Positions 9,022-17,113 of a DNA stretch of 44,878 bases are shown here, piece after piece; position 1 is the stretch's first letter; each line of letters starts with the position of its first letter. The notes beneath the pieces are model-generated. The model was not told the origin of the DNA. It searched no databases and worked only from the letters and a program-made list of their open reading frames with translations. The stretch comes from Fidelibacterota bacterium (GTDB lineage: Bacteria; Fidelibacterota; Marinisomatia; Marinisomatales; JAADGP01), in the NCBI GenBank assembly GCA_027021785.1, contig JALUTR010000183.1, positions 1 to 44,878 on the forward strand, read 5' to 3'. Made by a program: the position numbers and the translations under genes.

Positions 9022-9498
9022 CCGACGTCTTGTTTATGGAGCACCATATGGTTTTGTTCAACGTTCGTGATAACAATTCAAATTGTTCTTAATAAGCCGA
9101 TTATTAAGGGCCGAATTTATACTCGCTGTCCTATACTAAATGACAGAAATAAATGGAGCCCCAAAGCTAAAAGCCCGTGGCACCACCAAGAAATACCATC
9201 CGGTACCAATACCACTGAAATACGGCGGACAAGTCGGAGGGTTATTCGATCCGCCGTCAGTCTGCCGAAGCGACAGCGCAGGCAGGTAACCACAACTCAT
9301 TTTTTTCCGGAATAATGCCTCAGAATACACCCCCTGTTCGGGGCTACGCCTTCTCCAACCCAGAACTCCGCTTAAAATGTTTCAATCAGGCGGATTATCC
9401 TTTTATATTCGGATAACTTTATCCGCTTTTCTTATGAGCGTTATTCCTTCGGATACACCCGTCAATATGCACAACTTTCAAACGAAAGGATACCCACA
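9022..9498. other. Long intergenic region with inverted repeats, no gene seen
   Basis: About 480 bases between the ClC gene start and an MFS remnant. No ORF here shows a domain. A nested inverted repeat lies near 9392-9431: GCGGAT pairs with ATCCGC and an inner TATCC with GGATA. A segment around 9222-9300 (GGCGGACAAGTCGGAGGG) resembles the dispersed repeats at the right end of the window. The region probably holds the promoter of the leftward clc gene and decayed sequence. Confidence 0.4.
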
Positions 9499-9732
9499 AT
9501 GACCAATCAAATTATGATCCGCAACCGCTGGTCCGTTGTGTTGGGTGCGGTAATTATTCAATTATTCCTGGGGCGCGATTAGCGATAAGCTGGAACGAAG
9601 AATTTCCATCATTATCATGATGGCAACCCAGGGCATATTTGTAATCCTGTTCCGATGGATGGCCCGGATTCCGGCGCCGCTCCATCTGGGAGTCGCCCTG
9701 ATCGGCTTCAATTTCGGGATAAACAATCAATC
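9499..9732 (+). pseudogene. Remnant of an OFA-family MFS transporter (large internal deletion)
   Basis: An ATG at 9499, with AAAGGA about 9 bases upstream, opens MTNQIMIRNRWSVVLGAVII and continues QLFLG, which matches the start of oxalate/formate-antiporter-like MFS proteins. It meets a stop after 27 codons. One frame over, from 9572, the sequence reads GAISDKLERRISIIIMMATQ ... ALIGFNFGINN. This matches the late part of the same family (SDKxGRR loop and the GFNFGGNF helix). The two pieces are fused with some 250 residues missing. The 3' end is lost where the convergent molybdopterin oxidoreductase gene ends (9727). The family match is from recalled motifs, not an alignment. Confidence 0.7.
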
Positions 9733-12579
9733 ATCCACCGCCAAATAAAATTGATCTATAATCGGCGCCAAGGTTCTTCCCATCCAGAGCGGACGTCGAA
9801 GATTATCCGGATGGGTTTCCCTGTCCTTGGCCCATTGATTCCATTTTTTATAGTATTCAAAGGATTTATTCGTGTCGACAAAAATGTCACCGTATTTTTC
9901 CCCCGGTCCGGGTTTGGACAGGCTCACCTTTTGTAACCAGCAATGAGCGCCGGAAATCGGATCCGGTTGTACCGCGTGGGTTATGTTCTGATGTACCCCT
10001 CCATCCCGCCACCAGATACGTTTCGAATCGGGATCATGGGACGACCAGGGCTCCACGCCTTTAACCGTCTCCATTTTCCATTTGCCGTCTTCCAGGCGTG
10101 TTATTTTTACCGTATTGGTCATCCACCTGTTTCCCTCATCCTGATCACGTCGCCAGCGTCCGATATGATGCGAACAGGCCACGACCCCGGGTTTAATCGC
10201 TTCCGTCACCCAAACCTTGTCGACGAACCACCCGATTTCCGTGGTTATTTTTAAAAGATCTCCGGTATTTACACCCAGTTTGCAGGCATCCTTAGTGTGG
10301 ATCCATATTGGGTTGCGATGGGCGATTTCGGTAAGCCACTTGGCATTCGCTGAGCGAGAGTGAATGTGCGTCGGCAGCCGGAAATTCGGTAATAAAACAC
10401 ATTCGTTTTTCGTTTCATCCATATAATCAGGATGGACATGGGATTTAATATATCCGGGAATTGCATATTCCGGATAACCAAAATCCACCATCGTTTGGGA
10501 ATAAAATTCCTGTTTCTTTGATGGCGTGGGGAATCCAGTGTAATTCTTGCCCTCAGCATGGATACCAATCACTTTGCTATCTTTCAAAAGCTGTCCATTC
10601 TCCCGGGCGGTAGCACTTTTTACGAGTTCCTGAGATAGTTCGGTTTTATTCTTCTCATATACGTTTGATTGTACTTCAAAGGCACCATATTTACGCATGT
10701 ATTCCAAGGGGGACAAGCCCTCTTTCGCTGCTTTTTCCGTAAGTCCGGGAGTGTGTTCAAAAATATACCGGTAATATTCGTCAATCGTGATTTTTTTACC
10801 TTTCCGGTAAGGACTAAGAAAATGTTTCCGGATGCCAAGATTGTTGTCTTTGTCTATACGCCACGACAATTCAATCCAGAATTCATCTTCTTCCCATACT
10901 TCCCCGGGATTGACTTCGTACGTGAACCGGAATTGTTTTCCTTCGCGACGGGCTTTTTCCCGCAATACCGGCTGGCGAAAGGCAATCCAGACTCCGGAAT
11001 GCGTCTCGTAGGAATTCAGATCGTGCCGCTCGGAAGCATGTCCCATGGGCAAAACGTAATCGGCAAAAAAGGCCGTCTCATTCCAGGTTGGCGTCAAAGC
11101 GATATGGCAGCCCACCTTTGACTCGTCCAACAACACTTCCACCCAGGTAAAACCATCGGGGTAAGTCCACACCGGGTTAAAGACGCGGGTGAAATACACG
11201 TCCAGGGTTCCCCTGCCGTCTTTCATCAAATGGGGCAATATCTCACTCATTTCATAATGGCAAAGGGTATATTCCGGCGGGAAATGAAGTTCATTCCAAT
11301 TCGGCGGCGGGGGCGGAACATCAAAAAATTCAGGCTGGAATTTGTTCCAGGCGCTTGGCGAAGTGCCTCCTTTGGTCCCCACGGAACCGGTCAACACGTT
11401 TAAAAAATGCAGGGTTCGCGCAACCTGCCAGCCGCCCAAATTCCCGATTGATGCACCGCGCCATACATGCGTAGCCAGTCGTGTTCCCGCGGAGGCGATC
11501 ACATGGGCGACCTCGACAATATCTTCTTCCGGGATCCCCGCTTCCCGGGCCGCATATTCGGGTGTAAAACGGGCATACTCTTCCAGCAATTTTTCAATGA
11601 AGGTCTCAAAATCCGGCGACGCGTCGGGATGCCTTGCCCGCATGTATTCATCCCAGTTAACCCAGGTTTTCATGTACTCACGATTATACAACCCTTCTTC
11701 CAGGATAATCCTGGCAATCGCCAAAAACACGGCCGCTTCCGACCCGGGATACGTTGGCAACCAATAGTCCGCCAGGGATGCCGTATTTGACAATCGCGGA
11801 TCAAGAACGATCAATTTGGCTCCTTTCGTCATCCCTTCCATGATCCTTTGGGCGTGAGGATTGAAATAATGGCCGGTCTCCAGGTGGGAACTGGCCAGGA
11901 CGATCACTTTGGCGTTGGTGTGGTCAGGCGACGGACGGTCGAACTTATGCCAGAGGGCATACCCAAACCGGGCGCCGGCGGAACAGATATTCGTATGGGA
12001 ATTGTGTCCGTCGACACCCCAGGCTTTCAACACGCGCTCGGCATACCCTTCGTGTCCGGGCCGGCCTACATGATAAACCACCTTGTCCCGCCGATCTTCC
12101 TTGAGTGAGTGACGAATCCTGGCGGCAATTTCATCAAGCGCCTGGTCCCAGGATATCCGTTCCCATTTACCAGCTCCCCTTTCGCCAACCCGTTTCAAAG
12201 GGTGGAGAATTCGCTCGGGATCATTGATCTGGTTTATTGTTGCCGGACCTTTGGCACAGTTTTTCCCGCGCGAACCGGGGTGATAGGGATTCCCCTCAAA
12301 CTTGCGTATCCGGTTCGTCTCCTTATCGATATAGGCCAGAAGACCGCAGGCCGATTCGCAATTAAAGCAGGTTGTGGGAACAATCGAATAATGCCGGGCT
12401 TCTTTACCGGGCCATGCTTTCGGATCAAATTCAACAAAATCGTCCCATTCTTCCGGCGCGGGATAGTGAGATAACGGTTGTGATTCTTCCGCAACCCGCC
12501 GTTCCGCGGGGTCCCCTTGCGATATTTTGGGGATCAGGCCGATGCCTTCGGCAAATTTTTCTATCCGGGAACGTTTCAT
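9727..12579 (-). CDS. Molybdopterin oxidoreductase catalytic subunit (DMSO reductase family), cytoplasmic type
   Basis: A 950-residue Mo/W-bisMGD enzyme. The N-terminal [4Fe-4S] site is C71-x2-C74-x3-C78 ... C108 (CFNCESACGLL, GKNCAKG). The molybdopterin core follows, and the candidate metal ligand is in NICSAGARFGY (Cys199 or Ser200). The C-terminal dinucleotide-binding domain includes LPNFRLPTHIHSRSANAKWL. There is no twin-arginine signal, so the enzyme probably stays in the cytoplasm, as in SoeA-type sulfite dehydrogenases and unlike PsrA, PhsA or NapA. The Fe-S/NrfD membrane subunit is encoded 140 bases upstream on the same strand. The substrate is not readable; a sulfur compound is suggested by the nearby TusA/DsrE2 operon (inference). 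Confidence 0.87.
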   Translation of the reverse strand: MKRSRIEKFAEGIGLIPKISQGDPAERRVAEESQPLSHYPAPEEWDDFVEFDPKAWPGKEARHYSIVPTTCFNCESACGLLAYIDKETNRIRKFEGNPYHPGSRGKNCAKGPATINQINDPERILHPLKRVGERGAGKWERISWDQALDEIAARIRHSLKEDRRDKVVYHVGRPGHEGYAERVLKAWGVDGHNSHTNICSAGARFGYALWHKFDRPSPDHTNAKVIVLASSHLETGHYFNPHAQRIMEGMTKGAKLIVLDPRLSNTASLADYWLPTYPGSEAAVFLAIARIILEEGLYNREYMKTWVNWDEYMRARHPDASPDFETFIEKLLEEYARFTPEYAAREAGIPEEDIVEVAHVIASAGTRLATHVWRGASIGNLGGWQVARTLHFLNVLTGSVGTKGGTSPSAWNKFQPEFFDVPPPPPNWNELHFPPEYTLCHYEMSEILPHLMKDGRGTLDVYFTRVFNPVWTYPDGFTWVEVLLDESKVGCHIALTPTWNETAFFADYVLPMGHASERHDLNSYETHSGVWIAFRQPVLREKARREGKQFRFTYEVNPGEVWEEDEFWIELSWRIDKDNNLGIRKHFLSPYRKGKKITIDEYYRYIFEHTPGLTEKAAKEGLSPLEYMRKYGAFEVQSNVYEKNKTELSQELVKSATARENGQLLKDSKVIGIHAEGKNYTGFPTPSKKQEFYSQTMVDFGYPEYAIPGYIKSHVHPDYMDETKNECVLLPNFRLPTHIHSRSANAKWLTEIAHRNPIWIHTKDACKLGVNTGDLLKITTEIGWFVDKVWVTEAIKPGVVACSHHIGRWRRDQDEGNRWMTNTVKITRLEDGKWKMETVKGVEPWSSHDPDSKRIWWRDGGVHQNITHAVQPDPISGAHCWLQKVSLSKPGPGEKYGDIFVDTNKSFEYYKKWNQWAKDRETHPDNLRRPLWMGRTLAPIIDQFYLAVDD

Positions 12580-12718
12580 TTTATTATTTTCTCCAAATCT
12601 TTTTCCATTCGGTTACACACCAACGCGGAGCAATTGTCGGGGAAATGTACGGGTGATGTAACATCTGTTCATTCGCCTTATCCTTTTTGTACTTTCAGGG
12701 TGGCGTGACTATCGTTTA

Positions 12719-14362
12719 CTAACTCAAAGGAATCAATTGGGGCACGCGCACGCGGACGAACTCCGTGAGAAATATCCCCAGCAGCGCGAAAACTCCGGCC
12801 ATTATACGATAATGATCCCCTTCGACCAAGGAGATCATTACGAGGGGAACCAAATTTCCCACTACCATTCCGGCGTAAAAAATCCCGGAATAATACCCCC
12901 TGGTCATGAGTTTCACAGCTTTGTGAGCGTCTGTCGTCGCATGGGGAACCATCACTTCCAGGGTTATCAGAATTACATTGGTAAAAAGTCCGTAGCGCAA
13001 TATCCCGACCTCAAAAGCGCTCGACCCGCCGTTCAGAATCATAATCGTCGTCGCTCCGGCAATTAAGGAATGGACAACCATGTGAAGCGAAGATAACGGT
13101 GATTGCCACAGATCCCGCCCCCGGGCCTGAGCGAACAAAAAGGCCGTGTACGCCGCTCCCAACACGGACAGGATGATTCCGGGTACCGCCAACCATTGGA
13201 GGGGCCATCCCATTAGGTTATTCAACAGAAGGAGCGTTGCCACAAACCCGAAACCGGCAATCAGATACGCCCCGCGGACAAGCCACGAAGACCACTGCGG
13301 TCGCAGCAACACATACAGGAACCGATCCGGTCGATTCAGATCGGCCACCAGTAATCCACCGGTCAGCCCTAAAAAGATCAACGTTGCAATCAGCGCCTTC
13401 AACTCCAGCGCCGGATTTGTTTCACCTGTTAGCATCTGCCAGAGATAAAAGACAAGAAAGGTCCCCGTAGCAATGGCCTTGGTCCAAATGTAGGCGGGAA
13501 CTTCCCAACCCCACAATATCCCTTTGGAAGGAATATCATAGACCCGTCTGCTTGTCCGGTTTTCCTCGTTTTCCCGAACGACTTTATCAATCGCCCCCGG
13601 ATTCAATGCCGTTCCATCCCCGGCATCACTCTCCAGCGCCGGCCGAACCAGCAGGTCACGCTCATCAACCGCAGGTAGTTCGGCGGCATACTTCGCGTAA
13701 TGCCCGACACCGGTAGCCTGTTCGGACCACAAATAGTCCTTCCGACGCGGACTCGCCGAAGAACTCAACAGGGAGGAATCGTTTTTTACGTAAAACAGGT
13801 TCGGATATGTGTCCTTCTCAGGCTTGCGAACGACTACCGATTCGCGGGCAACAATTGTGGCTATTGTTGAATCGGGGTCATCAAGGTCACCCGAAATAAT
13901 TGCCTCAACCGGACAAATCACAACACACGCCGGTTCACGACCCCGATCCACCCGGTGGGCACAGTAATTACACTTGGCGGAGGTGTTGGTTACCGGATCA
14001 ATGTACAGTGCATCGTAAGGACAAGCCTGCATACAGGATTTACAGCCGATGCACCGCCTATTATCGAAGTCCACGATGCCATCGGCACGGGTGTAAAGGG
14101 CGGAAGTCGGACATATCTCCACGCAGGGGGCCGCCTCACAATGATTACAGCGTTGAATGAAAAATTCACGAACGGAATCGGGGAATACTCCATGCTCAAT
14201 ATATTTCACACTGGTCCGGTTCACACCCAGGGCAACATCGTGCTCTGATTTACAGGCTACCGTGCATGCGTGACAACCGATACATTTACGATTATCGATG
14301 ACAAATCCGTAATTCATCGGCACAATCCGGGTTGTGTATTCATCGGATTCCCGGACCGACAA
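12719..14362 (-). CDS. Fused 4x[4Fe-4S] ferredoxin subunit and NrfD-like quinone-interacting membrane subunit
   Basis: A 547-residue fusion of two subunits that are usually separate. Residues about 15-175 hold four cysteine clusters (CIGCHACTVAC, CNHCEAAPCVEICP, CIGCKSCMQACP, CNYCAHR ... CVVICP), as in DmsB/PsrB/NrfC. A linker of about 100 residues follows. The C-terminal ~255 residues have about eight transmembrane helices of the NrfD/PsrC type, beginning GWEVPAYIWTKAIATGTF. It should pass electrons between quinol and the molybdopterin subunit encoded just downstream. The only in-frame start is TTG at 14362, with the Shine-Dalgarno GGAG too far upstream. An ATG at 14370 is well placed but one base out of frame across a T5 run. 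A later Met (MNYGFVIDNRKC) is an alternative start. Confidence 0.9.
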   Translation of the reverse strand: MSVRESDEYTTRIVPMNYGFVIDNRKCIGCHACTVACKSEHDVALGVNRTSVKYIEHGVFPDSVREFFIQRCNHCEAAPCVEICPTSALYTRADGIVDFDNRRCIGCKSCMQACPYDALYIDPVTNTSAKCNYCAHRVDRGREPACVVICPVEAIISGDLDDPDSTIATIVARESVVVRKPEKDTYPNLFYVKNDSSLLSSSASPRRKDYLWSEQATGVGHYAKYAAELPAVDERDLLVRPALESDAGDGTALNPGAIDKVVRENEENRTSRRVYDIPSKGILWGWEVPAYIWTKAIATGTFLVFYLWQMLTGETNPALELKALIATLIFLGLTGGLLVADLNRPDRFLYVLLRPQWSSWLVRGAYLIAGFGFVATLLLLNNLMGWPLQWLAVPGIILSVLGAAYTAFLFAQARGRDLWQSPLSSLHMVVHSLIAGATTIMILNGGSSAFEVGILRYGLFTNVILITLEVMVPHATTDAHKAVKLMTRGYYSGIFYAGMVVGNLVPLVMISLVEGDHYRIMAGVFALLGIFLTEFVRVRVPQLIPLS

Positions 14363-14613
14363 AAACTCATATTACAGTTACTCCTTATTTCCTTGTAAAG
14401 ATCGATTTCCAAATGTCGGATATATTCTTTCAACAATTCATTACTACTTTTTGACCTTATAGTCAAGATTTCGGAACCGGTAATATACATTATTCCGTTA
14501 CACAACGCATGGGATTTTCGTAAACAGTCCAAGTGCCAATCCGGCCAGCGGAAAGAAATCCCGGCGCCGTGGGGACGCTTACGGCATCCGGCGGTCCTCC
14601 CGGAGTATATCGC

Positions 14614-14919
14614 TCAAACACCAGGTTCAGGGGGGTAATCAACAAGTGAAGGTGTTTGCTGCGGGGAAAATAAGGGAAAAAAGCGCCGCCGAACCCAGGT
14701 CAACCACCGGGCAACAGGAATGCCGGTTTCGATCCCGGACCAACCATGAAAAACGGGGGCCACCAACGCCCTGACAAACCGGTCCGTCCGATGATCGGAC
14801 CGCAAAGTCGATTGACCGCTGCCGACAATTTTCGCTATCCGGGAGAAACCCCGGGCAGAATATTCCAGACAAACGACGACGAGAACAACAAATACCACCT
14901 GTTCGGTCACTGATAACAC
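14614..14919 (-). pseudogene. Possible decayed HdrD-like membrane Fe-S oxidoreductase, 5' part
   Basis: A GTG start with AAGGA 7 bases upstream opens a 101-residue frame. It has one N-terminal membrane helix followed by SRIAKIVGSGQSTLRSDHRT and DRFVRALVAPVFH. This pattern (helix, xRLxRIxxxGxxxxRxD, DRxxRAL) resembles the N-terminus of HdrD-like (Fe-S)-binding membrane proteins that accept electrons from EtfAB. The frame then becomes nonsensical and ends after ~45 more residues without any cysteine cluster. I read it as a truncated gene of the adjacent electron-transfer locus. It could also be a chance ORF. The rest of 14371-15038 shows no intact gene. Confidence 0.35.
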
Positions 14920-15038
14920 CGATTATCCTTCCCCCGGGAAAAGTGAGCGATTATAGGTTGGAAATCACCCGCATCCCGGCTCGGGATCTGATTGGGTATT
15001 ATCTTTTCTTACCGATCTTTTCGACCGGTAAACAGGCG

Positions 15039-15245
15039 TCAGTCTTCTTTTTTAACGGTACTTAGTTTTAACAGTGAATAAAGCGGACAAAAGCCGATGG
15101 CGCTGGTCACGAGGAAAATCACGGCAATCACACCCAGGATAAGCGCCGCCAATCCGGTGATCTGGTCTGCTAAGTACAAGACCGCCACAATGACGGCCAA
15201 CAACACACGAATCCCACGGTCAATCGTTCCCATGTTCTTATTCAT
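15039..15245 (-). CDS. DUF2892 (YgaP-like) small membrane protein
   Basis: A 68-residue protein that begins MNKNMGTIDRGIRVLLAVIV and has two transmembrane helices, ending near GFCPLYSLLKLST. This is the DUF2892 pattern (N-x-G-x-x-DR-x-R, then GFCPLY), the module fused to rhodanese in YgaP and found alone beside sulfur-transfer genes. The Cys in FCPLY is conserved in the family. An AGGAG-like site (GGAGTAATC) precedes the ATG closely. It lies downstream of ArsR-TusA-DsrE2 on the same strand, separated by the EtfB stub and a hairpin, so it may have its own transcript. The precise function is unknown; membrane handling of sulfane sulfur is inferred. Confidence 0.88.
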   Translation of the reverse strand: MNKNMGTIDRGIRVLLAVIVAVLYLADQITGLAALILGVIAVIFLVTSAIGFCPLYSLLKLSTVKKED

Positions 15246-15352
15246 GATTACTCCTTTTTCGTTAATTAAACGGAAATCTCACCCTGCCGGGGCCGGGGGT
15301 ACATTCCTTATCCCTTATCTTCCACGGTTATTTCGATCGCCGGTATTACCAT

Positions 15353-15442
15353 TTATCCTAATTCATCAATTAATTCCGCGCAAACATCGAACAGGTCTTC
15401 CACCAGGTCCGGGATCAATTTCAACGGCACAATAACTCTCAT
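15353..15442 (-). pseudogene. 5' stub of an electron-transfer flavoprotein beta subunit (etfB remnant)
   Basis: Too short for the ORF track. ATG 15442 has AGGA about 7 bases upstream and opens a 29-residue frame starting MRVIVPLKLIPDLVEDL. This matches the EtfB N-terminus (MKIxVxxKxVPD, the first beta-strand of the FAD/AMP-binding fold). It then diverges and stops after DELG. The rest of etfB and any etfA are gone. EtfAB commonly pairs with HdrD-like Fe-S membrane proteins, and a possible HdrD-like remnant lies ~430 bases downstream. The remainder of 15246-15630 shows only a hairpin. Confidence 0.5.
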
Positions 15443-15558
15443 AAATATTCCTGATTCAAACAGTTACACGAATGTAAAAATGTTTTCCCGGAATCGCTAT
15501 TCCAAATTTTAATTCCGACAAACAAAGGGGGGTACTGACGGCTCCCAATGGTAAGGAA

Positions 15559-15575
15559 CCCGGGGACTACCCGGG
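15559..15575 (-). terminator. Hairpin downstream of dsrE2
   Basis: CCCGGG, five-base loop, CCCGGG about 55 bases after the DsrE2 stop codon on the minus strand. It is GC-rich, with only a weak T-tract (TTCCTT) after it. It may end the ArsR-TusA-DsrE2 transcript. Confidence 0.35.
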
Positions 15576-15630
15576 ATGAAAGACACGAAAGGCACCGTAA
15601 ATACACAATTCATGCCTGTTTCCCGCGGAA

Positions 15631-16146
15631 TTAAATAAACAGTTGGATATCGGATTCAGTCGCAAATTCCAAAAAGGTCGCTGCGCCTCCCAATTCCACA
15701 CCTTCAATAAAATCGTCAGGCGTAAATCCGAATACATCCATCGTCATTTGGCAACCGATAAGGCGGACGCCGGACTCCAGACAAATTTCACGCAATTCCT
15801 CAATGGCGGCTACGCCTTTTTTCCGGAAAGTCTGTTTCATGAGGGATGTGGCCATCGTCTCGAAACCGGGAATATTCCCCATCAATAAATTGGGGATCGG
15901 CCAATTAATATTCTGAAACCCTTTGGGACCGAAAGGCATTTTTATGGGCATGGCCGGATTCGCATGTGGCGCTACTTTGGCTGCGATATTTTTCTTCAGC
16001 AAAGTCAATCCGTAAAAAGTGAAAAAGATAGCCACGTCCATCTCCATCGCTGCCGCGGTGGAAGCCAAGACAAAGGGTGGATATGCCCAATCCAATGTCC
16101 CCTTTGAAGCAATAAGAGCCATCGACTTTTTTTCAGTATTACTCAT
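15631..16146 (-). CDS. DsrE2-type (DsrE/F/H-like) sulfur-transfer protein
   Basis: A 171-residue protein of the DsrE-like fold, DsrE2 subgroup. Features are an early ASKGTLDWAYPPFVLASTAA segment, the central FFTFYGLTLLKK, and the C-terminal VRLIGCQMTMDVFG, whose Cys is the likely persulfide carrier. DsrE2 proteins work with TusA and rhodaneses to relay sulfane sulfur in the cytoplasm or at the membrane. Here the gene sits 122 bases downstream of tusA in the order arsR-tusA-dsrE2. There are no cytoplasmic Dsr sulfite reductase genes in the window, so the likely role is persulfide trafficking rather than sulfate respiration (inference). Confidence 0.9.
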   Translation of the reverse strand: MSNTEKKSMALIASKGTLDWAYPPFVLASTAAAMEMDVAIFFTFYGLTLLKKNIAAKVAPHANPAMPIKMPFGPKGFQNINWPIPNLLMGNIPGFETMATSLMKQTFRKKGVAAIEELREICLESGVRLIGCQMTMDVFGFTPDDFIEGVELGGAATFLEFATESDIQLFI

Positions 16147-16268
16147 ATTCCCGTCCTGTTTTACTTTGATTTATGCAATCGGAATTGATTCCCCATGTCA
16201 AAATGATTCGTGATATGGACCCCGGGGAGAGGTCGAATAGTCGGGACGGAAACGTACCGACCGCGAGG

Positions 16269-16505
16269 TTACTTCTTCCGGATATAATAGGTGTATTCGT
16301 CCCCGTCCTGACCGGCTTCCAGTAATTCATTGCCGGTGCGATTCGTCCAGGCCGTTATATCGCTTTTTGATCCCGGATCGGTGGAAACCATTTTCAGGAT
16401 TTCCCCGGAATTCATGGCATCGATTGCCTTTTTTGTTTTTAGAATCGGCAACGGACAATTCAGACCTCTGCAATCGATAATCCGATCCGCTTTAATATCA
16501 CTCAT
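16269..16505 (-). CDS. tusA: TusA-family sulfur carrier protein
   Basis: A 78-residue protein with the diagnostic CPxP motif in DCRGLNCPLPILKTKKAI; the Cys of CPLP carries a persulfide. The fold continues with the GEILKMVSTDPGSKSDITAW stretch typical of TusA/SirA. Its start overlaps the end of the upstream ArsR gene by 4 bases, so the two are translationally coupled. DsrE2 follows downstream. The protein should accept sulfur from a rhodanese or cysteine desulfurase and pass it to DsrE2 or to biosynthetic acceptors. A rhodanese is encoded at 39 kb in this window, but it is exported and so not an obvious partner. Confidence 0.95.
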   Translation of the reverse strand: MSDIKADRIIDCRGLNCPLPILKTKKAIDAMNSGEILKMVSTDPGSKSDITAWTNRTGNELLEAGQDGDEYTYYIRKK

Positions 16506-16900
16506 AACCTTTTCCTCTTGTCAGGATGTAAATCGTACCCGCTCGGGGGAAACCGATTAAAACCGAATTCATCCATGTTCCATTCTCCCGATTGAATCTT
16601 CATTTCACATTCCGAAAAACAGGACAATATTTTCCGAATGAATTCATTGGCAATCGAATAATAGCAGGTTGTCCCTTCGCGTCGGTACGTAACAATCCGT
16701 TCTTTGTATAGTTTGCGTAGATGCTGGGAGGTCACCGCCTGTATCAAATTCAGATGGGTCTGTATTTCCGTAACTGTCCGTTCGCCACCCTGAATATACC
16801 TAATGATGTTCAGACGTAATGGGTGCCCAAGCGTTTTCATTACCCGTGAGGCGCCCAGGAAAAAATTTACGGACTTGTGTTCAGTCGAATCTATATTCAC
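16502..16900 (-). CDS. ArsR-family winged-helix repressor of the sulfur-transfer operon
   Basis: A 132-residue regulator with the ArsR winged helix: LGHPLRLNIIRYIQGGERTV, then TEIQTHLNLIQAVTSQHLRKL as the recognition helix region, and GTTCYYSIANEFI in the wing. Cysteines at the TCYY position and in ILSCFSECEM could sense persulfide, metal or redox state, as in SqrR/BigR-like ArsR proteins (inference). It heads the operon and overlaps tusA by 4 bases. The T/A-rich stretch directly upstream (TTTTTAATATATATGG) is a plausible promoter/operator region. Confidence 0.9.
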   Translation of the reverse strand: MNIDSTEHKSVNFFLGASRVMKTLGHPLRLNIIRYIQGGERTVTEIQTHLNLIQAVTSQHLRKLYKERIVTYRREGTTCYYSIANEFIRKILSCFSECEMKIQSGEWNMDEFGFNRFPPSGYDLHPDKRKRL

Positions 16901-16953
16901 TTTTTAATATATATGGTTTTTTATCTATAGAGGTTAGGGCTTTATAAAAAAAA

Positions 16954-17017
16954 TCACAACCATTGATGTAATCGGAAAATCCTAAGATGTCATCTCTGAT
17001 CCTGTCAGAGGTTGTGA
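16954..17017. repeat. Nested inverted repeat between arsR and rpiB
   Basis: TCACAACC at 16954 pairs with GGTTGTGA at 17010. Inside, CTCTGA pairs with TCAGAG around a 5-base loop. It lies between the arsR promoter side and the end of rpiB. It could be a terminator-like structure for rpiB, but no T-tract follows on that strand. Confidence 0.3.
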
Positions 17018-17113
17018 GACCATGCGGGATCAAAGAAGGGTGATATCTTCCGGTGCGGGTATTACTTCGACAACCAGGAATGGTTGTCGCGCACGGAAAA
17101 AGAAACGGGCACG

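Noticed and set aside
9727-12579. Periplasmic nitrate reductase (NapA) or formate dehydrogenase call
   Set aside because: No Tat signal, no NapB/NapD or FdhB/FdhE neighbours, and the active-site region NICSAGAR does not fit a confident NapA or FdhA assignment.
14314-14532. 72-aa minus-strand ORF over the Fe-S/NrfD start
   Set aside because: No domain; it matters only because its internal ATG has the good Shine-Dalgarno discussed for the NrfD fusion.
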